Below are positions 1 through 8,819 of a DNA stretch of 64,000 nucleotides, in pieces. Position 1 is the stretch's first letter, and every line of letters starts with the position of its first letter. Both the position numbers and the translations under genes were made by a program. Source of the stretch: Actinoplanes regularis (GTDB taxonomy: Bacteria; Actinomycetota; Actinomycetes; Mycobacteriales; Micromonosporaceae); NCBI RefSeq assembly GCF_900188005.1, contig NZ_FZNR01000003.1, positions 1-64,000 on the forward strand, read 5' to 3'. The notes under the pieces are model-generated. The model saw only the letters and a list, made by a program, of their open reading frames with translations. It had not been told where the DNA came from and searched no databases.

Positions 1-48
1 GGTAACGTGTTGAGTTGACCGGTACTAATAGGCCGAGGGCTTAACCAC
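1..48 (+). rRNA. 23S ribosomal RNA, 3' end (partial)
   Basis: The first bases carry the conserved end of bacterial 23S rRNA, including the tract ACTAATAGGCCGAGGGCTTA, which is followed by the usual closing bases. The gene begins outside the window. The exact 3' end is uncertain by a few bases. The 5S gene follows about 100 bp later on the same strand, the normal 23S-5S order. Confidence 0.93.
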
Positions 49-151
49 CCTAAACATTTTACTTGCGTCCACTGTGTGATTCACAGCAAACGAACAACCA
101 CCCTGGGAAGGGAACTTCTTGGGTTGCTGGTTGGTTCTGCTGATGGCTGTT

Positions 152-268
152 TCGGTGGTCATAGCGGAGGGGAAACGCCCGGTTACATTCCGAACCCGGT
201 AGCTAAGCCCTCCAGCGCCGATGGTACTGCACTCGGGAGGGTGTGGGAGAGTAGGACGCCGCCGGACT
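152..268 (+). rRNA. 5S ribosomal RNA
   Basis: About 117 bases match the actinobacterial 5S rRNA pattern: a GGTGGTCATAGCGG start, the CCGAACCCGGTAGCTAAG core, the GCGCCGATGGTACTGC segment and a GGGAGAGTAGGACGCCGCC end. The two ends can pair to form helix I. It sits downstream of the 23S end and directly before a strong terminator, so it closes the rRNA operon. Short open frames across it are chance. Confidence 0.96.
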
Positions 269-276
269 TAACTTGA

Positions 277-315
277 AGAAACGCCCACCCCTCGCGGGGT
301 GGGCGTTTCTTTTTT
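277..315 (+). terminator. rRNA operon terminator
   Basis: A perfect 15-bp stem (277-291 with 296-310) has a 4-base loop and runs straight into a T tract at 308-315. This is a textbook intrinsic terminator for the rRNA operon. Confidence 0.95.
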
Positions 316-363
316 GTGCCCGAAAAGCTGGCACGTGCAGTGCTCAAGCACGTGGGGGTTGGT

Positions 364-891
364 TCAGGAAGGGTTTCGTAGGCCGGCTGAGATTATTTCG
401 ATCATCCGGGAAGGGTCTGGCGCTGCGACGCATGCCACCAGTAGGGCTTTTACGTCTCCTCTGGTGACCTCGGGGCGGATGACGCCGGCCGCCTGGGCCT
501 GGGTCAGCAGCTCCTGCTCCACGCCTTCCAAGTCGTGTTCCGTTCGGTTGGCGGCGGACTCCACGTCGAAGCCACCGCCGTTCAGGGCCTGGGCCAAACC
601 CCGGTTGGTGGCTGCCTGAGTGACCAGGTAGGTGAAGAAGCTGAAGAAGGCTTCTCCTGGGGGCTCGGCTGTCATCAACGTGCGAGCCCGGCTGACGATC
701 TCCTCGACCTTCGTCAGGACTATCGCGGCGTAGAGGGACTCCTTGGTGGGGAAGTGGCGGCTCACCGTCCCGGTGCCGACGCCTGCCCGCCGGCCGATCT
801 CGGCTATGGACACCGCGAGCCCCTCGGTGGCGAAGGCGGCCATGGCGGCTTCGATGACCTTTGCGCGGTTGCGTTCGGCGTCCGCTCGCAC
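364..891 (-). CDS. TetR-family transcriptional regulator
   Basis: A 175-residue TetR-type repressor. The N-terminal helix-turn-helix is clear (SIAEIGRRAGVGTGTVSRHF, about residues 27-46, then PTKESLYAAI). The rest is an alpha-helical ligand domain with no recognisable ligand class. The frame stays open well upstream, but the GTG at 891 is preceded by GGAGG at good spacing and leaves the normal short TetR N terminus, so I chose it. It is divergent from the SDR gene at 1003, with two identical inverted repeats between them. It probably represses itself and the SDR gene. Confidence 0.88.
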   Translation of the reverse strand: MRADAERNRAKVIEAAMAAFATEGLAVSIAEIGRRAGVGTGTVSRHFPTKESLYAAIVLTKVEEIVSRARTLMTAEPPGEAFFSFFTYLVTQAATNRGLAQALNGGGFDVESAANRTEHDLEGVEQELLTQAQAAGVIRPEVTRGDVKALLVACVAAPDPSRMIEIISAGLRNPS

Positions 892-939
892 GGCTGTGAC
901 CTCCACGAATGACTCGACCGCAAGTCGAGGATTGACAAA

Positions 940-955
940 CGGGACGGGCGTCCCG
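940..955. promoter_or_regulatory. Operator copy 1 of the TetR/SDR promoter
   Basis: The inverted repeat CGGGAC-N4-GTCCCG lies just after a TTGACA -35-like hexamer (932-937). A bound repressor would cover the rightward promoter spacer. Confidence 0.78.
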
Positions 956-969
956 CATCTTCGAATAAG

Positions 970-985
970 CGGGACGGCTGTCCCG
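970..985. promoter_or_regulatory. Operator copy 2 of the TetR/SDR promoter
   Basis: A second CGGGAC-N4-GTCCCG with the same 6-bp arms sits 30 bp (about three helical turns) from copy 1. It lies 6 bp before the SDR ribosome-binding site AGGAGG (991-996). Same-face spacing suggests cooperative binding of two repressor dimers. Confidence 0.78.
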
Positions 986-1002
986 ATTCTAGGAGGTGCG
1001 GC

Positions 1003-1914
1003 ATGTGGAGCTCCACTGACATCCCTGACCAGGCCGGGCGGGTCGCTCTGATCACCGGTGGATACTCCGGGATCGGGCTGGTGACAGCCCGGGAACTGGC
1101 GGCCCGCGGTGCGACGGTGGTGATCGCCGGGCGGGATCGGGAGCGGGCCGCGGCGGTGGCCGGCGAGCTCGGTGGATGGCCGCTGTACCTGGACCTCGGT
1201 GACATCGGATCGGTGCGGCGGGCTTCCGGGGAGTTCCGTGACCGTTTCGGGCGGCTGGACCTGCTCGTCAACAACGCCGGGCTGATGATTCCGCCCTATG
1301 GCCGTACCGGAAGTGGCTTTGAATGGCAGTTCGGAGTCAACCATCTCGGGCATTTTGCGCTGACCGGGTTGTTGCTCGACCTTCTGCGGGCGACCCCGGA
1401 GGCCCGGGTGGTGACGGTCAGCAGTAATGGGCACAAGGGTGCCGTAATCGACTTCGAGGACCTTCAGTCGGAGCGCGGCTATGACGCGATGCGTGCCTAT
1501 CGACAGTCGAAGCTGGCCAATCTGCTTTTCGCGTTCGAGCTTCAGCGACGGCACCCGGAGCTGATCAGCGTGGCGGCGCATCCCGGGGCGGCCCGGACTC
1601 GGTTGCTGCGGAGCAGCCCCTGGGTGTTTCGGGTGGTGGTCTCACAGCGTACAAAAGCGTTGTTCTCGTGGTTGGTTCAGAGTGAGTGGGCTGGAGCGCA
1701 ACCAGTTCTGCGGGCGGCGACCGATCCTGGGGTTGGCGGCGGGGAATACTTCGGGCCGGACGGGTGGAAGGAGTTCACCGGGCGGGCGACTCGGGTCACG
1801 GCTGAGGAGAATGCGCATGATCTGGTGGTGGCCCGGCGATTGTGGGTGGTGTCGGAGGGGCTAACCGGTGTGACCTACCCGGCGGGCGCCGGTATGCTGG
1901 CGGACGGGCCGTGA
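1003..1914 (+). CDS. Short-chain dehydrogenase/reductase (retinol dehydrogenase-like)
   Basis: A 303-residue NAD(P)-dependent oxidoreductase of the classical/extended SDR type. The cofactor motif TGGYSGIG is near residue 18, followed by NNAG (LLVNNAG), a catalytic Ser in VVTVSSNGHKG and the YRQSK motif (YxxxK). Spacing fits the WW-oxidoreductase/retinol dehydrogenase-like subgroup. The substrate cannot be read from sequence. AGGAGG lies 7 bp before the ATG. The gene is divergent from a TetR gene with operators in its promoter, so it is probably induced by the TetR ligand. Its last codons and stop lie inside the 5' part of the ZTP riboswitch of glyA. Confidence 0.9.
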   Translation: MWSSTDIPDQAGRVALITGGYSGIGLVTARELAARGATVVIAGRDRERAAAVAGELGGWPLYLDLGDIGSVRRASGEFRDRFGRLDLLVNNAGLMIPPYGRTGSGFEWQFGVNHLGHFALTGLLLDLLRATPEARVVTVSSNGHKGAVIDFEDLQSERGYDAMRAYRQSKLANLLFAFELQRRHPELISVAAHPGAARTRLLRSSPWVFRVVVSQRTKALFSWLVQSEWAGAQPVLRAATDPGVGGGEYFGPDGWKEFTGRATRVTAEENAHDLVVARRLWVVSEGLTGVTYPAGAGMLADGP

Positions 1915-1984
1915 CTGGCGCGTTCGGATGGTTGACCATCGGGGAGCGGCCTCGTCGAGACGACGACATGCCGTGCGCCTGGGC
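1904..1984 (+). ncRNA. ZTP (pfl-type) riboswitch of glyA
   Basis: The sequence has the hallmarks of the pfl/ZTP aptamer: GGGCCGTGACTGGCG at 1906-1920, hairpin GATGG-TTGA-CCATC at 1927-1940, CGGGGAGCGGCC at 1940-1951, a variable linker, and CGCCTGGGC at 1976-1984. Helix P1 forms between 1907-1911 and 1947-1951. GGCG (1917-1920) can pair with CGCC (1976-1979) as the pseudoknot. The known ligand is ZMP/ZTP, a signal of low 10-formyl-THF, and glyA is a typical target. It begins inside the SDR gene. Confidence 0.93.
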
Positions 1985-2010
1985 CTCTTCACTTCGTGAT
2001 AGGGAGGTCC
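1981..2010 (+). promoter_or_regulatory. SD-masking expression platform of the ZTP riboswitch
   Basis: GGGCCTC (1981-1987) can pair with GAGGTCC (2004-2010), which contains the glyA Shine-Dalgarno bases, giving 7 bp with one G-U pair. Its first four bases are the conserved GGGC of the aptamer, so ligand-bound aptamer and SD mask would exclude each other. This implies translational switching-on by ZTP. It is inferred from base pairing only. Confidence 0.6.
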
Positions 2011-2011
2011 C

Positions 2012-3436
2012 ATGACTGAGCTCAACGCTGAATCGATCGCTTTCCGTTCTGCCCTCGAGGTGGTCCGGTCCGTCGAGCCGCGTATCGCCGACGCGATCGC
2101 GAAGGAGCTGACCGACCAGCGCGAGTCGCTGAAGCTGATCGCCAGCGAGAACTACGCTTCCCCCGCTGTCCTGCTCGCCATGGGTAACTGGCTTTCCGAC
2201 AAGTACGCCGAGGGCACGATCGGCCGCCGCTTCTACGCCGGCTGCCAGAACGTCGACACCGTCGAGTCGATCGCGGTCGAGCACGCCAAGGCGCTCTTCA
2301 ACGCTCCGTACGCGTATGTGCAGCCGCACTCCGGCATCGACGCGAACCTGGTCGCCTACTGGGCGATCCTGGCCGACCGCGTCGAGGTGCCGTACCTGAA
2401 GAAGTTCGAGAAGCGGCAGATCAACGACCTGACCGACGCCGAGTGGGCCGAGCTGCGCCAGGCCTTCGGCAACCAGCGGCTGCTCGGCATGTCGCTGGAC
2501 GCGGGCGGTCACCTCACCCACGGCTTCCGGCCGAACATCTCCGGCAAGATGTTCGACCAGCGCAGCTATGGCGTGGACCCGGCGACCGGCCAGATCGACT
2601 ACACGGCGCTGCGCGAGTCCGCGAAGGAGTTCAAGCCGGCCGTGATCGTCGGCGGGTACTCGGCGTACCCCCGCAAGGTCAACTTCGCGAAGATGCGGGA
2701 GATCGCCGACGAGGTCGGTGCGACCTTCATGGTCGACATGGCGCACTTCGCCGGCCTGGTCGCCGGTGGCGTCTTCACCGGCGACTACAACCCGATCCCG
2801 CACGCGCACATCGTCACCACCACCACCCACAAGAGCCTGCGCGGCCCGCGCGGTGGCGCGGTGTTCTGCCAGCCGGAGCTCTCGTCGCAGGTCGACCGCG
2901 GCTGCCCGATGGTGCTCGGTGGTCCGCTGCCGCACGTGATGGCCGCCAAGGCGATCGCGTTCGCCGAGGCCCGCCGGCCGGAGTTCGCGTCGTACGCCCA
3001 GCAGATCGTCACCAACAGCCAGGCGCTGGCCGAGGGCCTGCTCAAGCGGGGTGTGCAGCTGGTCTCCGGCGGCACCGACAACCACCTGGTGCTGATCGAC
3101 GTGCACCCGTTCGGGCTGACCGGCCGGCAGGCCGAGCAGGCCCTGCTGGACAGCGGCATCGTCACCAACCGCAACGCGATCCCGTCCGACCCGAACGGTG
3201 CCTGGTACACCTCCGGCATCCGGATCGGCACCCCGGCCCTGACCTCGCGCGGCCTGGGCACCGCCGAGATGGACCAGATCGCCGAGCTGATCCACACCGT
3301 GCTGGTCGGCACCACGCCCGACCCGGCGTCGAAGGCGAAGTTCACCCTCGACGCGGCGCTCTCCGAGGGCGTCTCGAAGCAGGCGTCCGACCTGCTCACG
3401 CCGTTCCCGCTCTACCCGTCGGTCAGCCTCGCCTGA
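2012..3436 (+). CDS. glyA: Serine hydroxymethyltransferase
   Basis: A 474-residue PLP enzyme converting serine plus THF to glycine plus 5,10-methylene-THF. Visible family features are [10 protein letters not shown], the YAEG segment, QPHSG near residue 110, and the PLP-lysine motif [14 protein letters not shown] near residues 270-283. It is longer than the usual ~420 residues, matching the longer actinobacterial GlyA form. The ATG at 2012 has AGGGAGG upstream. Control by the ZTP riboswitch ties expression to folate one-carbon status. Its 3' end overlaps the convergent gene at 3412 by 25 bp. Confidence 0.97.
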   Translation: MTELNAESIAFRSALEVVRSVEPRIADAIAKELTDQRESLKLIASENYASPAVLLAMGNWLSDKYAEGTIGRRFYAGCQNVDTVESIAVEHAKALFNAPYAYVQPHSGIDANLVAYWAILADRVEVPYLKKFEKRQINDLTDAEWAELRQAFGNQRLLGMSLDAGGHLTHGFRPNISGKMFDQRSYGVDPATGQIDYTALRESAKEFKPAVIVGGYSAYPRKVNFAKMREIADEVGATFMVDMAHFAGLVAGGVFTGDYNPIPHAHIVTTTTHKSLRGPRGGAVFCQPELSSQVDRGCPMVLGGPLPHVMAAKAIAFAEARRPEFASYAQQIVTNSQALAEGLLKRGVQLVSGGTDNHLVLIDVHPFGLTGRQAEQALLDSGIVTNRNAIPSDPNGAWYTSGIRIGTPALTSRGLGTAEMDQIAELIHTVLVGTTPDPASKAKFTLDAALSEGVSKQASDLLTPFPLYPSVSLA

Positions 3437-4407
3437 TCGTCATTCATCGGAACCCGCCGTCGACCGTCACTCGGTCGCGGCGGGTTTCCGCTTTCCAGCA
3501 GCTCCAGCACGAGGTGGCGCAACAGGCCGACGTCGCTCGTGGCGCGGTGGCCGGGCCGGCTCAATTCGAGAGTCCACTCGTCCGGTGGGTTCTGACTCTC
3601 CTCCGAGTCCCACGACATCGACTCGTGCATCACCCAGGAGACCGTGTCGCCGGTGGCGGTGGAGCCGGCCGGAAGGCGGTCGACGAAAGGGTGGGGGTCG
3701 GTGATGAACCGCGAGCCTCGGATCGGAGCCGGGATCTCGTCCGGAGACAGCAGGGTGAGGTAGCCACCCAGGGTGATCGGGCCATAGGTGTCCATCAGCC
3801 AGCGATAGTCGGCCGGAAGCGGACGAGACGTCGTAGACCAGTCGATCACGGGAGGCTCGATCGGCGGCGGGATCAGGGCGGTCAGGCGGCCGGGTAGGTC
3901 GGCGCCCCAGGTGAAGTCGGCGACGGCGACGATCGGCAGGTCCGAGCCGTCGTTGACGGTGCCGAGGCTGACCACCCAGTGACCTGAGCGCGACCGGATG
4001 CGATCAGGTGAGTACCTCAGCTCGTCTGCGTCGAACGGACCGGCCGGTGGCAGATCGAGCGCCCCCGCCGTCCTCGCCGCGGCCTTGGCAGCGTCGACGT
4101 AGAGCTGATCACGGGCGGCTTCGTAGGGCTCAGCGTCGTCGAAATCGTCGTAGTCGAGATCGTCCACGGCGCCGAAATCGGCCAGCTCGACTTCGATCTG
4201 GCGGTCGCGAGCCCAGGCGATGAGACCGTCGCCTTGGAAGAAGCGGTGCCGACGCCAGGGGGCCGGTTTCCAGCCGAGGCCGGTCAGGAGCACCGCGAGC
4301 GATTCTTGATCGAGAGGATCCGGATGGTCGGCCAATCTGCCGGCCAAGGCGGCGAGACGCTCGTCAGCAGCGAGTTGATCGGTCACGGACGGGGTCGGTC
4401 GATCCAC
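3412..4407 (-). CDS. SMI1/KNR4-like protein of unknown function
   Basis: A 331-residue cytosolic protein with no signal peptide. An acidic patch ([16 protein letters not shown]) lies near residues 83-98. The C-terminal half resembles the SMI1/KNR4 (SUKH) fold: [26 protein letters not shown]. Family members are often immunity proteins or stand-alone hypothetical proteins. No toxin is adjacent, so no function is assigned. The start is a GTG at 4407 without a strong ribosome-binding site. It converges on and overlaps glyA by 25 bp. Confidence 0.72.
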   Translation of the reverse strand: MDRPTPSVTDQLAADERLAALAGRLADHPDPLDQESLAVLLTGLGWKPAPWRRHRFFQGDGLIAWARDRQIEVELADFGAVDDLDYDDFDDAEPYEAARDQLYVDAAKAAARTAGALDLPPAGPFDADELRYSPDRIRSRSGHWVVSLGTVNDGSDLPIVAVADFTWGADLPGRLTALIPPPIEPPVIDWSTTSRPLPADYRWLMDTYGPITLGGYLTLLSPDEIPAPIRGSRFITDPHPFVDRLPAGSTATGDTVSWVMHESMSWDSEESQNPPDEWTLELSRPGHRATSDVGLLRHLVLELLESGNPPRPSDGRRRVPMNDDQARLTDG

Positions 4408-4747
4408 TCGATCATGATGGCCCGCGGGCTGGGAGCGAGATCACCGCCTGAGTTAATAATCCGGTTTCACGGCTAATAGGTGTTGTGGCGGACGTCGGCG
4501 GAACCGGTTTCGGAAGAGCTGTTATCGGCGGCTGCGACATACGTCATGACGATTGTTAACAAGGCTCTGAACTGCGCAGACGCTGTCGAGCAGCGGCGCA
4601 AGCCCGGTGACCGGCGGCTCTGTCGGTACCGGTTCCGGAACCTCGCAACATCCTGGACATCGATCGGTAATGACTTTTAGCGTCGTGGCGCGGGTGAGCG
4701 CTCTCCCAGTCCTGGCTCTCCCGCCCCGTCCTCCCCTAGGAGACCCC
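4408..4747. other. 340-bp gene-free intergenic region
   Basis: Local AT-richer patches lie around 4452-4480 and 4545-4563. An AACCGGTT palindrome lies near 4502. A LacI-type operator candidate is at 4692-4707. Short open frames here lack codon bias or a ribosome-binding site and were not called. It presumably carries promoters for both flanking genes. Confidence 0.6.
4692..4707. promoter_or_regulatory. LacI/CebR-like operator candidate
   Basis: GGGTGAGCGCTCTCCC is a near-perfect palindrome around GAGCGCTC. It resembles CebR/LacI-family sites (TGGGAGCGCTCCCA) and lies 41 bp upstream of the secreted beta-helix gene. The likely role is sugar-responsive repression. Confidence 0.5.
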
Positions 4748-6904
4748 ATGAGACGCTCCCGCTGGCGCAGCGGCGCGATTGTCGGCCTCACGGCCGCGGT
4801 CGTCGCCGGTTATGCCGCGATCACCACGACCGGCGCCTCGGCCGCCGAGGCGTTGCTGTCGCAGGGCAGGCCCGCGACCGCTTCCTCCACCGAAGCGGCC
4901 GGCGCCTACCTCGCCTCGGAAGCCGTCGACGGCAACACCGGGACCCGCTGGTCGTCCACCTTCGCCGACCCGCAGTGGCTCCAGGTCGACCTGGGCAGCT
5001 CGAAGACGATCACCCGGGTCGAGCTGAACTGGGAGACCGCGGCCGGCAAGGCGTTCCAGATCCAGGTCTCCGAGAACGCCTCCACCTGGACCTCGATCTA
5101 CTCCACGACGACGTCGACCGGCGGCAACCAGAACCTCACCGTCAACGGCACCGGACGGTACGTCCGGATGTACGGCACCCAGCGCACCACCACCTACGGT
5201 TACTCGCTCTGGGAGTTCAAGGTCTACGGCGACGACGGCGGGACCACCGTGCCCGGCGGCGGCAGCCTCGGCGCCCAGGTGACGGTCTTCGACCCGACCA
5301 TGTCGAGCGCGACGATCCAGGCCCAGGCCGACGCGATCTTCAAGCAGCAGGAGACGAACCAGTTCGGCACCCAGCGCAACCTGCTGGCCTTCAAGCCGGG
5401 CACCTACAACGGCCTGAACATCCAGGTCGGCTTCAACACCTCGGTGATCGGTCTCGGTCAGAACCCGCAGGATGTGCGGATCAACGGGGACATCACCGTC
5501 GATGCCGGCTGGTTCCAGGGCAACGCGACCCAGAACTTCTGGCGGTCGGTGGAGAACATCTCGCTCTACCCGGTCAGCGGCGCCGACCGCTGGGCTGTCT
5601 CGCAGGCCGCGCCGTTCCGGCGGATGGACGTGCACGGTGACCTGAACCTGGCGCCGAACGGCTACGGCTGGGCCTCCGGTGGCTACATCGCCGACTCCCG
5701 GATCAGCGGCTCCGAGCAGCAGTACTCGCAGCAGCAGTGGTTCACCCGGAACAGCCAGATCGGCTCCAGCCTGAACGCGGTCTGGAACCAGGCGTTCGTC
5801 GGGGTGCAGGGCGCTCCGGCGAACAGCTTCCCGAACCCGCCGTACACCACGATCGGGCAGACCCCGGTGATCCGGGAGAAGCCGTACCTGTACCTCAGCG
5901 GCGGCGACTACGCGGTCTTCGTGCCGAACCTGCAGACCAACTCTGCGGGCGTGAGCTGGGCGAACGGCAACACTCCGGGCACCAGCATCCCGCTGAGCCA
6001 GTTCTACGTGGCGAAGCCGGGCGACAGCGCGGCGACGATCAACCAGGCGCTCGCGCAGGGCCTGAACCTGATCTTCCAGCCGGGCGTCTACCACGTGAAC
6101 CAGACGATCAACGTGACCCGGGCGAACACCGTGGTGATGGGCCTGGGCTACGCGACGATCATTCCGGACGGCGGGGTCACCCCGATGCAGGTGGCCGATG
6201 TGGACGGCGTGAAGATCGCCGGCCTGCTCTTCGACGCGGGCACCACCAACTCGGCGAACCTGCTGGTCGTCGGCCCGACCGGGTCGTCCGCCAACCACGC
6301 GGCGAACCCGACCACGATCCAGGACGTGTTCTTCCGGATCGGCGGCTCGATCGCCGGTAAGGCCACCAACAGCCTGCTGGTGAACAGCAACAACACGATC
6401 ATCGACCACATCTGGGCGTGGCGGGCCGACCACGGCAACGCCGGAACCTACGGCTGGACCGTCAACACGGCCGACAGCGGACTGATCGTCAACGGTCAGA
6501 ATGTGACGGCGTACGGGCTGTTCGTCGAGCACTACCAGAAGTACGAGGTGATCTGGAACGGCAACGGCGGCAGGACGTACTTCCTGCAGAACGAGCAGCC
6601 GTACGACCCGCCGACCCAGGCGGCCTGGCGCAGCGGTGCCAACGGGTACGCGGCGTACAAGGTGGCCGACTCGGTGACCAGCCACGAGGCCTGGGCGTTG
6701 GGCAGCTACTGCTACTTCAACGTGAACCCGAGCATCCACTCGGACCGCGGCTTCGAGGTGCCGGTCAACTCCGGCGTCAAGCTGCACAACCTGCTGACCG
6801 TCTCGCTGGGCGGCAACGGGGTGATCGACCACGTGGTCAACACGACCGGCGGGCCGGCGCAGGGGACGGACACCGTGCCGTCGTACCTCGTCAACTTCCC
6901 GTAA
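4748..6904 (+). CDS. Secreted discoidin (F5/8-type) plus beta-helix carbohydrate-active protein
   Basis: A 718-residue exported protein. Residues 1-35 form a Sec-type signal (RSRWR, hydrophobic core, ASAAEA cleavage region). Residues ~36-155 are an F5/8 type C/CBM32-like domain (EAVDGNTGTRWSS, WLQVDLGSSKTITRVEL, GRYVRMYGT, WEFKVYG). A GGGS linker follows. The rest looks like a right-handed parallel beta-helix similar to GH55/GH87/pectate-lyase-fold proteins (FKPGTYNGLNI, IDHIWAWRADHG, FVEHYQKYEVIWNGNGG). The substrate is probably a plant or fungal wall glucan, but the catalytic class cannot be fixed. AGGAG (4738-4742) supports the ATG at 4748 over upstream in-frame codons. Confidence 0.85.
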   Translation: MRRSRWRSGAIVGLTAAVVAGYAAITTTGASAAEALLSQGRPATASSTEAAGAYLASEAVDGNTGTRWSSTFADPQWLQVDLGSSKTITRVELNWETAAGKAFQIQVSENASTWTSIYSTTTSTGGNQNLTVNGTGRYVRMYGTQRTTTYGYSLWEFKVYGDDGGTTVPGGGSLGAQVTVFDPTMSSATIQAQADAIFKQQETNQFGTQRNLLAFKPGTYNGLNIQVGFNTSVIGLGQNPQDVRINGDITVDAGWFQGNATQNFWRSVENISLYPVSGADRWAVSQAAPFRRMDVHGDLNLAPNGYGWASGGYIADSRISGSEQQYSQQQWFTRNSQIGSSLNAVWNQAFVGVQGAPANSFPNPPYTTIGQTPVIREKPYLYLSGGDYAVFVPNLQTNSAGVSWANGNTPGTSIPLSQFYVAKPGDSAATINQALAQGLNLIFQPGVYHVNQTINVTRANTVVMGLGYATIIPDGGVTPMQVADVDGVKIAGLLFDAGTTNSANLLVVGPTGSSANHAANPTTIQDVFFRIGGSIAGKATNSLLVNSNNTIIDHIWAWRADHGNAGTYGWTVNTADSGLIVNGQNVTAYGLFVEHYQKYEVIWNGNGGRTYFLQNEQPYDPPTQAAWRSGANGYAAYKVADSVTSHEAWALGSYCYFNVNPSIHSDRGFEVPVNSGVKLHNLLTVSLGGNGVIDHVVNTTGGPAQGTDTVPSYLVNFP

Positions 6905-6911
6905 GCGGACG

Positions 6912-6960
6912 GCGCCGGCGGCGCGGGACCCGGCCCGGTCCCGCGCCGCCGGCGCGTTTT
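6912..6960. terminator. Bidirectional terminator, 19-bp stem
   Basis: A perfect 19-bp stem (6912-6930 with 6937-6955) with a 6-base loop is followed by GTTTT. It lies between two convergent genes and would serve both. Confidence 0.9.
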
Positions 6961-6961
6961 C

Positions 6962-8647
6962 TCAGGAGATCTTGAAGATCGTCTCGACCGGCGCGCCGCC
7001 GGGGGCCGCAAAGCTGAGCTCATACGCCGGCTTCTTCTCCCGCTCCTTCGGGAAGACCCAGCCGTGCGGCCCGCGGGCGTCCCCGGACCAGATGCCCGCC
7101 ACCCGACCGGTGGTCGCGATCGTCAGCCGCTGGCCGGACGGGTGCCGGAACGTCAGCTCGTCGTCGCCGACCGCGCCCGAGACCAGCATCCACGCCGGAT
7201 CGAGATGCCAGCTCTGCGACCAGGCCCGCACGCCCTCGAACGCGTCACGCACCACCAGGCGGGCCTGGTGCTGAGCAATCGTGATCTCGCGGCGGTGGGG
7301 ATCGCCGTAGACCTCGTCGAACACCTTCACTCGATGGGTGTCCGGCTTCGTCACGGCGGTGATCGTGCTCGTGCCGCTCCTGTGGATCCTCCCGTCGGCC
7401 GGCGCCGCCACGTTCTGGCTGCGCGGCGCGCGGCGGTAGGTGCTGAGCGGCTCCTTCGTGTCGTAGTTGTACCGGCCGGTCCCGACCAGGATTCGGGTGC
7501 CCAGGGCCGACCAGGTCAGCCCGCCGGCGCGATCCTCCTGGCCGTGCGCGCGGCGGCCCGGGCCGTAACGCACCGTGTAGTGGATCGCGTTCGGATCGGT
7601 CCAGCTGGTCCGGCCGATCATCCAGCCGGTCTCGTTGTCCCGGAGCACCAGGTCGCCCCGCACCGCCCGCTTCCTGCCGGCGACCCGGTCGGCGTCACCG
7701 ACCTGCACGATGTCGCCGTCGGGCGCGGTCATGAAGGCTTGGACCCGTTCCGCCTTCCGCACCAGAGCGCGGATCTTCGCCGCCTGCGCGCCGTATCCCG
7801 GGAATCCCTCCAGCGCCTTCGCGGCGTTCTCCCACAGGCCCGCATTGACCTGCTGGTACAACGACGACTGCTCGAAGGAGACGCCCTGCGCCGAGAAGGC
7901 CAGAGGTGCCTCCGAGAGGATTCGGTTGACCGCGACGCCGGCCCATTCGGGCCGGCCCAGAATCTTCGCGGCATCGATCATTCTGAGGTTGGCCATCATT
8001 CCGTGGTTGTGGACCGCCATCTTCGGCGGCCCGGCATAGCGCTTTCCGGTCAGCACCGCGACGTCGGCTTCCATGCCGTCGACGAGGGCCGGTTCCCGGG
8101 TCAGGGCGTAGAGGCAGTTCTCCGTCGCCAAACGGCGCAGGGCGGTGCCCTCGTCCCAGCCGAACCGGATGTCGCCCGGATCCGGGTTCACGACGTGGAA
8201 GGTCACCATCTGGCGGATCATGGCGGTCAGTGAGCCGAGCTGGTGGTCCCGCGCGGCGCGCACGGCCGGGGCCGACATCCACGTCAGAGCCTGGAAATTG
8301 AGCCACCAACCGGGGTCGGTGACCGGTGGCTTCCGCCACCACTCCGCCGGGATCTCGCCCACGACCAAGGGCTGAGCCGGCTTCAGGTCGACGCGGATGG
8401 GCCGGCCGTCCAGAACCGGAGTGAGGGCCGGGTCAGGGCACACCTTCCGCACCATGGGATCGCGGTAGGGGTCGACGGGCAGGGACCAGATCACCGGCAG
8501 GGCTCCGAAAGTCGGCTGAGCAGCCGCTCTCGATGGCGGTTCGAATCTGATGACGGCGGCGCACAGCAACGCGAGCCCCACTCCGAAGAGCAGCACCCGT
8601 TTAAATTTCGTCCCCGTGCGCGCCGCCGCAAAAGCGGAGCGGCGCAA
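6962..8647 (-). CDS. Secreted heparinase II/III-like polysaccharide lyase
   Basis: A 561-residue protein with an N-terminal membrane or signal segment (residues 18-32, VLLFGVGLALLCAAV). An alpha-helical toroid follows, with the NHGMMANLRMIDAA signature near residues 210-223 that carries the catalytic Asn/His of the heparinase II/III superfamily. A C-terminal beta-rich half (GGLTWSALGTRILVGTGRYNYD and on) matches the family beta-sandwich. Likely substrates are uronate-containing polysaccharides, but specificity is not readable. The start is TTG at 8647 behind GGGGGA. It converges on the beta-helix gene at 4748; both are polysaccharide-active. Confidence 0.82.
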   Translation of the reverse strand: MRRSAFAAARTGTKFKRVLLFGVGLALLCAAVIRFEPPSRAAAQPTFGALPVIWSLPVDPYRDPMVRKVCPDPALTPVLDGRPIRVDLKPAQPLVVGEIPAEWWRKPPVTDPGWWLNFQALTWMSAPAVRAARDHQLGSLTAMIRQMVTFHVVNPDPGDIRFGWDEGTALRRLATENCLYALTREPALVDGMEADVAVLTGKRYAGPPKMAVHNHGMMANLRMIDAAKILGRPEWAGVAVNRILSEAPLAFSAQGVSFEQSSLYQQVNAGLWENAAKALEGFPGYGAQAAKIRALVRKAERVQAFMTAPDGDIVQVGDADRVAGRKRAVRGDLVLRDNETGWMIGRTSWTDPNAIHYTVRYGPGRRAHGQEDRAGGLTWSALGTRILVGTGRYNYDTKEPLSTYRRAPRSQNVAAPADGRIHRSGTSTITAVTKPDTHRVKVFDEVYGDPHRREITIAQHQARLVVRDAFEGVRAWSQSWHLDPAWMLVSGAVGDDELTFRHPSGQRLTIATTGRVAGIWSGDARGPHGWVFPKEREKKPAYELSFAAPGGAPVETIFKIS

Positions 8648-8819
8648 CGAAATTCCCCCGTTTATTTAGGTGTGTGGAGGGACGACGCTATTCATCGCTC
8701 GTCGCGCGGAATTCCCGCCTTCGTGCCAAGGTGAGACCTCTTCCGGTTCCGTGACCTTGCGCGCCTGCTGGGCGATCAGTCCGTATACAGATGTATTTCG
8801 CACGGGAGGCAAGTCTGCG

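Noticed and set aside
76..276. Open frame across the 23S-5S spacer and 5S rRNA
   Set aside because: The DNA is 5S rRNA with conserved structure.
364..1581. A 405-codon open frame on the minus strand covering the TetR gene and most of the SDR gene
   Set aside because: Only the last 175 codons encode a TetR protein; the rest is antisense to the SDR gene and has low-complexity content. The GTG at 891 with GGAGG is the real start.
3412..4407. SMI1/KNR4-like protein as immunity to a contact-dependent toxin
   Set aside because: No polymorphic toxin, secretion gene or second immunity gene is adjacent, so the role remains unassigned.
4480..4791. Small open frames in the 340-bp intergenic region
   Set aside because: No ribosome-binding site, no domain and no typical third-position GC pattern; the minus-strand one overlaps the start of a real gene.
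4736..6832. A 698-codon minus-strand frame opposite the beta-helix gene
   Set aside because: Arg/Asp/Gly/Val-rich shadow translation with no domain; the plus strand has a signal peptide and discoidin domain.
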